Assembly: GCA_013140935.1 (NCBI GenBank)
Contig: JABFSD010000929.1
Span: 1-10,151, forward strand
Origin: Acidobacteriota bacterium
GTDB lineage: Bacteria > Acidobacteriota > Blastocatellia > RBC074
Direction of reading: 5' to 3'
Length of the DNA stretch: 10,151 nucleotides
Shown piece by piece: positions 6,901-10,151 of the stretch. The position numbers and the translations under genes were made by a program. Below the pieces are notes generated by a model. It saw only the letters and a program-made list of their open reading frames with translations. It had not been told where the DNA came from and did no database searches. Every line of letters begins with the position of its first letter. Within the stretch, counting starts at the first letter, position 1.

Positions 6901-8360
6901 ATCGTTTGGCGCGACGGCTCATAAGCATCGCCGCGACTTTTTATAACGCAGCCGGTGGCGACGGCGGGCCAGGGCAGATGGGCTACATCCAACCGGGCAG
7001 CACTGAACTTTTCGGCAAGGCTGCATTGCATTGTTGGAGCAAGACCGATGCGGCAAACGTTGCCGAAATGCGTTTGATTCTCGAAGGTTCAGCGAACGTC
7101 GCTTTCAAACAATTGCAAGACAAGATCATTGATTATTCGACCGCTGGCCCTGAGGAATTGCGCACCATCGCGGCTGCCGCTGTCAGCGACCCCAGCGCCG
7201 TGACGCTGCCCGCCGTACAGGAAAAAGTCGAACCGCTGGTTGAACAGATTTTGCGCGGGGCGATGGATTACGACCGCCGTCAGTCGCTCTCGCAACCGGT
7301 GCTGAAACTTTTCTCGCGCGCCAAGTGGGCGGTGCCCAAAACCGACGAACAGCGCGACTTGCTCTATCGTTTGCTGATTCCCAAATTCAACGCGGAGCCT
7401 GCGCCAGCGGACGTGACGAAAATTCTCGAAGCCGCCGCTGCCGCCGTGCGTCCGATGGGTTTGCCCGATGCTGATTGGTATGTGGCTGATCGGATGGGCG
7501 CGATGCTGGCGACGAATACGGATTTGCATACTGATAACTTGCTGCGCTTTTTGCCGGGCGCGAGCAAGTCTCCGTTGATCGCGCATTTCTGGCTGCCCAG
7601 CGTCGCGTGGGTGATGTCATTCTCTGAAGGCATTCCCGAAGTCGGCGCTGCCACGAACGCATCGTTGACACCTGAATTGAAAGCCGCTCGCACACGCGCC
7701 ATTGAGTTGTATTTGCAAACACTCAAACCCGATACGCCCGTGATGACGCGCAACGTTGCCTTGCGTTTGGCGAACACTACAGCGTTGCGGCAGGACGCAG
7801 CGATTCAAGCGGCGCTGCGTTCGTTGAATGACGGCGCGGCGCGCAATGCGTTGGTTTACGCCGACGAACAAAGCTGGCGCAGCGAGTTGCAAGCCGCGAT
7901 CAAACAAGAGCCATTGGCTGCTTCATTCCCCACTTTGGGCAAAGACGCGCCACTCTCGCCGCAATTCATCGCCAGCTTCCGTTACTTCAGCGATCACGTA
8001 GCGCCCGAACTCAATCGCGATCAGCGGATGGATACGATGTCGTGCATGAAATGCCACGCCGTCGAAGGCCGCGTGCCTTCGATGTATTTGGAAGGCCCCA
8101 ACGGCAACGGCTATTGGCCGGTGGCGAAGATGCTCAAGAACTATTTGACGCTGCAACAAAAGATCAACCTCGCCGACATCGAAACCAGCAAGCTCTTGCG
8201 CAAACCGCTCAACGTGCAAACCGGCAAAGAAGACGGCCATCAAGGCGGACGCCGTTACGCGCCCAGCGAACGCGGCTATCAGATCATTCGCCGCTGGGTG
8301 TTGGATATGCCGCGCGTTGTGCAAGGCGGCGGCGCGGCGAGCAGCAGCAGTTCGCGGTGA
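3957..8360 (+). CDS. Large exported di-haem-motif protein with PPC-like, QW-repeat and HEAT-like regions
   Basis: This 1467-residue protein begins with a signal peptide (K7, R8, hydrophobic 9-24, cleavage probably near AGQA), so it likely acts in the periplasm or at the outer surface. Domains in order: a beta-rich region (about 40-190); a PPC-like segment starting at EPNDTPEQA (about 203-340); a first haem site CMSCH (C392, C395, H396); a squalene-cyclase/prenyltransferase-like part with QW-type motifs QNADGSWGF (from 642) and QQDPYGRW (ending 711); HEAT-like helical repeats (about 762-910, for example AQVRYWGVMALGAV and PAVRAWAAKAAWQW); and a second haem site CMKCH (C1363, C1366, H1367) followed by a cytochrome-like tail. 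It ends in a Ser-rich stretch. Two CxxCH sites predict covalent haem c and a role in electron transfer or sensing, with the repeats as a binding scaffold. The substrate is unknown. It looks monocistronic; the next gene starts 64 nt later. Confidence 0.8.
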   Translation: MPYLRCKRIFVLSFVLALSGVLLWLQQSEAGQATKTAAPSLLSANIALSGKWEKRLMLQRGEAFDVSVSLPQPSALPAHGRVAVQWRLVESKESLPQVSGRKADAFGIYTAPTADWRKVLHALDADVYTAYRAPVSGVYALEIAPVTDEATVFEGARWREEGSAPNAVSFPRVTPWPVGKAVPLAINLTPIKLTESQGTFIETEPNDTPEQAQALSFADEANIQVARVNGGADDIEYFDNGKVGKSGDDWFTFKFAGAEPRLLTAYLAIADHTLAAQTRCYTRDASGNLIEYTEGRNENERVHQQNEPHRSAIDRVVKPGGVYWLRVEANAPGYELEVRLLKAAPYDDPRLAVRQAMYDHLAQTDAWLTNRPRGASVERRIRETGNLMGTHCMSCHTQSGVWGTAVPIAQGYKPENIQSFRRLVNVMYESLRPTNYLKEAANNTSLTPLDVGDGPAGTRVAGHNVCTAERAVAPRKLHSMQAIRAANHTLQTADPSGINAAGPGSNVGQSVVYSYAGEILYTAWNRTQHPRYLAALEEKADKMLSVVPRYSDDLSHRIEFFKRYFPADYVTVNARARQTYANLPPQPTPYPVPTPREDGQRVEPPPAVFPVYKLKTADEAAALMPRIQETLNQDEARLRAIQNADGSWGFDPGKSSKEEGGDKWKTNGDYDPAPTALALIALQALGYDDRDATVARGVKALLKQQDPYGRWNKNALTGFVTTSYAMHALSRLYPATPVKPLRAAFVPRANETLPQTIARVRALSHSDDAALIDLMLQATTHNSAQVRYWGVMALGAVHQSQGVTALIRAMGDPVKMVRDAAAWAMEQTLLDDTGFDSVFAAYATGNDATRESVMKALGMRADAVLTKPRVELTRLTSLFDKALNEDAHPAVRAWAAKAAWQWWTWNPPVRAALNEAWVKKLLAAESNALVENAFRYHSHALFITTGHKANPSEEHQYKELTPLFNALEAKLDDATLPTAIKDRLARRLISIAATFYNAAGGDGGPGQMGYIQPGSTELFGKAALHCWSKTDAANVAEMRLILEGSANVAFKQLQDKIIDYSTAGPEELRTIAAAAVSDPSAVTLPAVQEKVEPLVEQILRGAMDYDRRQSLSQPVLKLFSRAKWAVPKTDEQRDLLYRLLIPKFNAEPAPADVTKILEAAAAAVRPMGLPDADWYVADRMGAMLATNTDLHTDNLLRFLPGASKSPLIAHFWLPSVAWVMSFSEGIPEVGAATNASLTPELKAARTRAIELYLQTLKPDTPVMTRNVALRLANTTALRQDAAIQAALRSLNDGAARNALVYADEQSWRSELQAAIKQEPLAASFPTLGKDAPLSPQFIASFRYFSDHVAPELNRDQRMDTMSCMKCHAVEGRVPSMYLEGPNGNGYWPVAKMLKNYLTLQQKINLADIETSKLLRKPLNVQTGKEDGHQGGRRYAPSERGYQIIRRWVLDMPRVVQGGGAASSSSSR

Positions 8361-8413
8361 ACGAATTGACGCCTCTGAGTGGCAGCCCTAGACTCGCGCC
8401 CTCGTTTAACAAA

Positions 8414-8418
8414 GGGAG
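8414..8418 (+). promoter_or_regulatory. Ribosome binding site GGGAG of the Uma2 gene
   Basis: GGGAG lies 6 nt before ATG 8425, a strong site that fixes this start. Confidence 0.7.
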
Positions 8419-8424
8419 CAAACT

Positions 8425-9159
8425 ATGTCGCAAGCATTTTCATATCAGCCCGCCGAAGAACCGGACGTGGCACATCTGATTACGGAGGACGATGAGCCAG
8501 TGGATAACCTCTTTTCAGAAAAACAGCAGCGTTTGTTGACCGAACCGCTTTTCACCTCTTGGCCTGGCCCCGGCGAAGACCGCAAGTTTTTGGCTTGTGC
8601 CAACGTCGCGGTGTTTAACATCGCACGCAATCCACCCGTCGTACCCGATATGCTGTTGAGTTTCGATGTCGAAGTTCATCCAGACATCTGGGCCAAAGAG
8701 CATCGGTCATACATGGTTTGGGAACTCGGCAAGCCACCTGATTTGGTCGTAGAAATCGTCTCGAATAAAGTCGGCGGCGAACAAAGCGAAAAGAAAATCA
8801 AATACGCGCTGATGCGGGTGATGTATTACGTCGTCTTCGATCCCGAACGCTTGCTGAGTGACGAGGTCGTCACGATCTATCACTTGGGCGGACTGAGCTA
8901 TCGCCGCTTTGACGGGATGCGACTGCCTGATTACCAGCTCGGCTTCACCTTGTGGGAGGGTGAATTCGAGGGCTTTCACCATACGTGGCTGCGCTGGACG
9001 GACGAACACGGCAATCTGATTCTCACCGGCAAGGAACAAGCTGTACACGAACGCGCTGAGAAAGAACGCGAACGCGCTGAGAAAGAAGCCGCACTCGCAC
9101 AAGTCGAGCAACTTGCGGAACAATTGCGTGCGCTTGGCCACGAGCCGCAACAGCGTTGA
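8425..9159 (+). CDS. Uma2-family (DUF820) PD-(D/E)XK nuclease-like protein
   Basis: This 244-residue protein belongs to the Uma2 / DUF820 group, which has a restriction-endonuclease fold. Visible core: VVPDMLLSFDVEV with candidate catalytic D75, then PPDLVVEIVSNKVGGEQSEKK with E110, and the family-typical strand-helix KIKYALMRVMYYVVFDPE (123-141). The usual family motif after the Glu is VLSPS; here it reads IVSNK, a modest variation. A WTDEHGNLIL-like strand precedes a charged C-terminal coiled coil (about 203-240) built on ERAEKER repeats, a common decoration of this family. The cellular role of Uma2 proteins is not established. Here the stop is only 2 nt before the start of a MNT nucleotidyltransferase gene, so all three following genes probably share one transcript. 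Confidence in the fold is high, in function low. Confidence 0.85.
   Translation: MSQAFSYQPAEEPDVAHLITEDDEPVDNLFSEKQQRLLTEPLFTSWPGPGEDRKFLACANVAVFNIARNPPVVPDMLLSFDVEVHPDIWAKEHRSYMVWELGKPPDLVVEIVSNKVGGEQSEKKIKYALMRVMYYVVFDPERLLSDEVVTIYHLGGLSYRRFDGMRLPDYQLGFTLWEGEFEGFHHTWLRWTDEHGNLILTGKEQAVHERAEKERERAEKEAALAQVEQLAEQLRALGHEPQQR
9048..9087. repeat. 21-bp-period tandem repeat coding for the coiled coil
   Basis: A 19-bp unit, CGAACGCGCTGAGAAAGAA, occurs exactly at 9048-9066 and 9069-9087, a period of 21 bp or seven codons. It encodes ERAEKER-ERAEKEA, one heptad per unit, so slippage would lengthen or shorten the coiled coil without breaking the frame. Confidence 0.85.
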
Positions 9160-9161
9160 AT

Positions 9162-9656
9162 ATGAAAGCCGCCATCAAACCAGCCCAAGCCTACGAACTG
9201 AAACTGCCGTTGCGTCTCCGCCGTCAACTCGCTTCAGAGGCTGAACTGCAACGGGAGATGGAGGAACGCAGGCGACAGCGCCATGAATATGACGCGAGCT
9301 TTGCCACGCGCGCTAAACGAATGGCCTTCATCAAAAAGCTCTGCCGCCGCATTGCCGCCGCCTATCAGCCTGAAAAAATCATTCTGTTCGGCTCGCACGC
9401 TTACGGCACGGTTACGCCGGAATCGGATGTGGACTTGCTGATCGTGATGGATTTCGACGGGCATCCGAATGAGCAGGCGCACAAGATTCGCACGGAATTG
9501 AAGCTGCATACGCCGCTGGATTTGCTGGTGCGCACGCCGCACGAAATTGCGTGGCGGTTGGCGGACGGCGATATGTTCATCGTGCAAATCGTCGAAGACG
9601 GGAAAGTGATGTATGAAAATCAGCACGCGGGAATGGATCGAAAGCGCCGAAAGTGA
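9162..9656 (+). CDS. MNT-type nucleotidyltransferase, probable antitoxin-side partner of the HEPN protein
   Basis: This 164-residue protein has the minimal nucleotidyltransferase signature: ILFGSHAYGTVTPESDVDLL gives G77-S78, G82 and the metal-binding pair D89/D91, and PLDLLV gives the third acidic residue D120. All three catalytic acids are therefore present. In characterised MNT/HEPN modules such an enzyme transfers AMP to the HEPN protein and silences it; that role here is inferred from context. ATG 9162 follows the Uma2 stop (9157-9159) by 2 nt. No good ribosome binding site is visible, so translational coupling is likely; TTG 9156 is an alternative start that overlaps the Uma2 stop. A roughly 55-residue Arg/Glu-rich N-terminal extension precedes the catalytic domain and is unusual for small MNT proteins. 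The gene overlaps the HEPN gene by 44 nt. Confidence 0.88.
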   Translation: MKAAIKPAQAYELKLPLRLRRQLASEAELQREMEERRRQRHEYDASFATRAKRMAFIKKLCRRIAAAYQPEKIILFGSHAYGTVTPESDVDLLIVMDFDGHPNEQAHKIRTELKLHTPLDLLVRTPHEIAWRLADGDMFIVQIVEDGKVMYENQHAGMDRKRRK

Positions 9657-9999
9657 GATGGCTTGCGCACTGCGCGCTTATCGTGCGCGCCAGCATCCGA
9701 GCTACGACCACGTTTGCTTTCACGCACATCTGTGCGTCGAGAAATACCTGAAAGCCAAACTGAATGAGGCGTGGGTGAAGTTCACCAAGACGCACGAACT
9801 GACCGAGTTGCTGGCGCAAGTGGCTGCGGTTGAACCATCCGTTGCCGACTTGCAGCCGCAAGCGGAATTTCTCGACGCGCACGCGAAGCTGCATCAATAC
9901 CCTGATCGCCGCGCGACCAAAGCGCAGGCACAGCAGGCAATCAAAGACTGTCGAACCGCGCGTAGCGTGATGCGCACGATGTTTGGGCTGTCCGATTAA
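9613..9999 (+). CDS. HEPN-domain protein, partner of the MNT nucleotidyltransferase
   Basis: This 128-residue all-helical protein fits the HEPN family (PF05168 type). It has an N-terminal helix (WIESAESEMACALRAY), the core helix CFHAHLCVEKYLKAKL (35-50), the THELTELL motif (60-67) and a C-terminal helix after QYPDRRATKAQAQQAI. HEPN toxins are usually RNases with an R-x4-6-H site. The nearest match here is R26 to H33 (six residues between), but it precedes the core helix, so nuclease activity cannot be claimed from sequence. The gene starts inside the MNT gene (44-nt overlap) with a GGGA-type site about 8 nt upstream, showing tight co-expression. The likely role is a toxin or substrate-binding partner controlled by the MNT enzyme. 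It could alternatively be a non-toxic HEPN accessory to the nucleotidyltransferase. Confidence 0.85.
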   Translation: MKISTREWIESAESEMACALRAYRARQHPSYDHVCFHAHLCVEKYLKAKLNEAWVKFTKTHELTELLAQVAAVEPSVADLQPQAEFLDAHAKLHQYPDRRATKAQAQQAIKDCRTARSVMRTMFGLSD

Positions 10000-10151
10000 C
10001 CGGCGGCGTGACGCGCTGGGTGACGCATCTTTGAAATGCTTTGTGGAAACAAGTCTGCGCGGCAACCGTAGCGCAACTTCGCCAAAGTTGCGTTGTTTGT
10101 GATGGGACGCCTTGCTTGCAACGTACAGCTTGCCGGATGCGCAATCGTGAA
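10000..10151. other. Noncoding 3' flank, no gene seen
   Basis: No ORF with recognisable protein sense continues here on either strand. The only clear structure is the hairpin at 10072-10092. The stretch before the hairpin has a patchy composition that could be intergenic repeat or decayed mobile DNA, but I cannot assign it. Confidence 0.4.
10072..10092 (+). terminator. Hairpin, possible terminator of the Uma2-MNT-HEPN unit
   Basis: CGCAACTT (10072-10079) pairs perfectly with AAGTTGCG (10085-10092) around a 5-nt loop, about 70 nt after the HEPN stop. The following TTGTTTGT is T-rich but interrupted, so intrinsic termination is plausible, not certain. It could instead be part of a dispersed repeat. 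Confidence 0.4.

Noticed and set aside
7089..7586. Minus-strand ORF of 165 codons
   Set aside because: Same reason: antisense to the 3957-8360 gene, low-complexity composition, no ribosome binding site or domain seen.
10049..10058. ACAAGTCTG shared with the MITE left arm, as a second MITE remnant
   Set aside because: Only 9 bp match, without flanking similarity or inverted partner; likely chance.

Overview
The window looks like a chromosomal segment of a free-living, moderately GC-rich Gram-negative bacterium. My best guess is Acidobacteriota, possibly Blastocatellia. The guess rests on gene content and style: a very large exported CxxCH protein carrying HEAT and cyclase-like repeats, a Uma2-family nuclease gene, an MNT/HEPN pair and IS-rich intergenic DNA. 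It is an inference, not a proof.

Positions 1-3705 are a mobile-element landing zone. The 3' part of an ISKra4-family transposase gene (2-1378) has been hit near its C-terminus by a 114-bp MITE-like element (1317-1430) with perfect 20-bp terminal inverted repeats and a perfect 8-bp target duplication. Next comes a comparatively AT-rich gene for a membrane-anchored protein. It is split by a complete 1366-bp ISL3-family insertion sequence (1889-3254) with 45-bp imperfect inverted repeats and a perfect 8-bp target duplication (TATAAATT). Removing the IS and one duplication copy restores a single 270-residue frame, so the two flanking ORFs (1519-1888 and 3263-3705) are halves of one gene.

Positions 3706-3956 hold a noncoding stretch rich in inverted repeats. 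One segment can pair with either of two partners, giving mutually exclusive hairpins. It lies upstream of a gene of about 4.4 kb (3957-8360). That gene encodes an exported 1467-residue protein with an N-terminal beta-rich region, a PPC-like segment, one CxxCH haem site, a squalene-cyclase-like QW-repeat segment, HEAT-like helical repeats and a second CxxCH near the C-terminus.

Positions 8425-9999 form a compact three-gene unit: a Uma2-family PD-(D/E)XK nuclease with a charged coiled-coil tail, a MNT-type nucleotidyltransferase starting 2 nt after the nuclease stop, and a HEPN protein overlapping the MNT gene by 44 nt. MNT/HEPN pairs are a known toxin-antitoxin class. Their tight linkage to a Uma2 nuclease is the best candidate here for a less described system. 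The window ends in about 150 nt of noncoding DNA with a strong hairpin.
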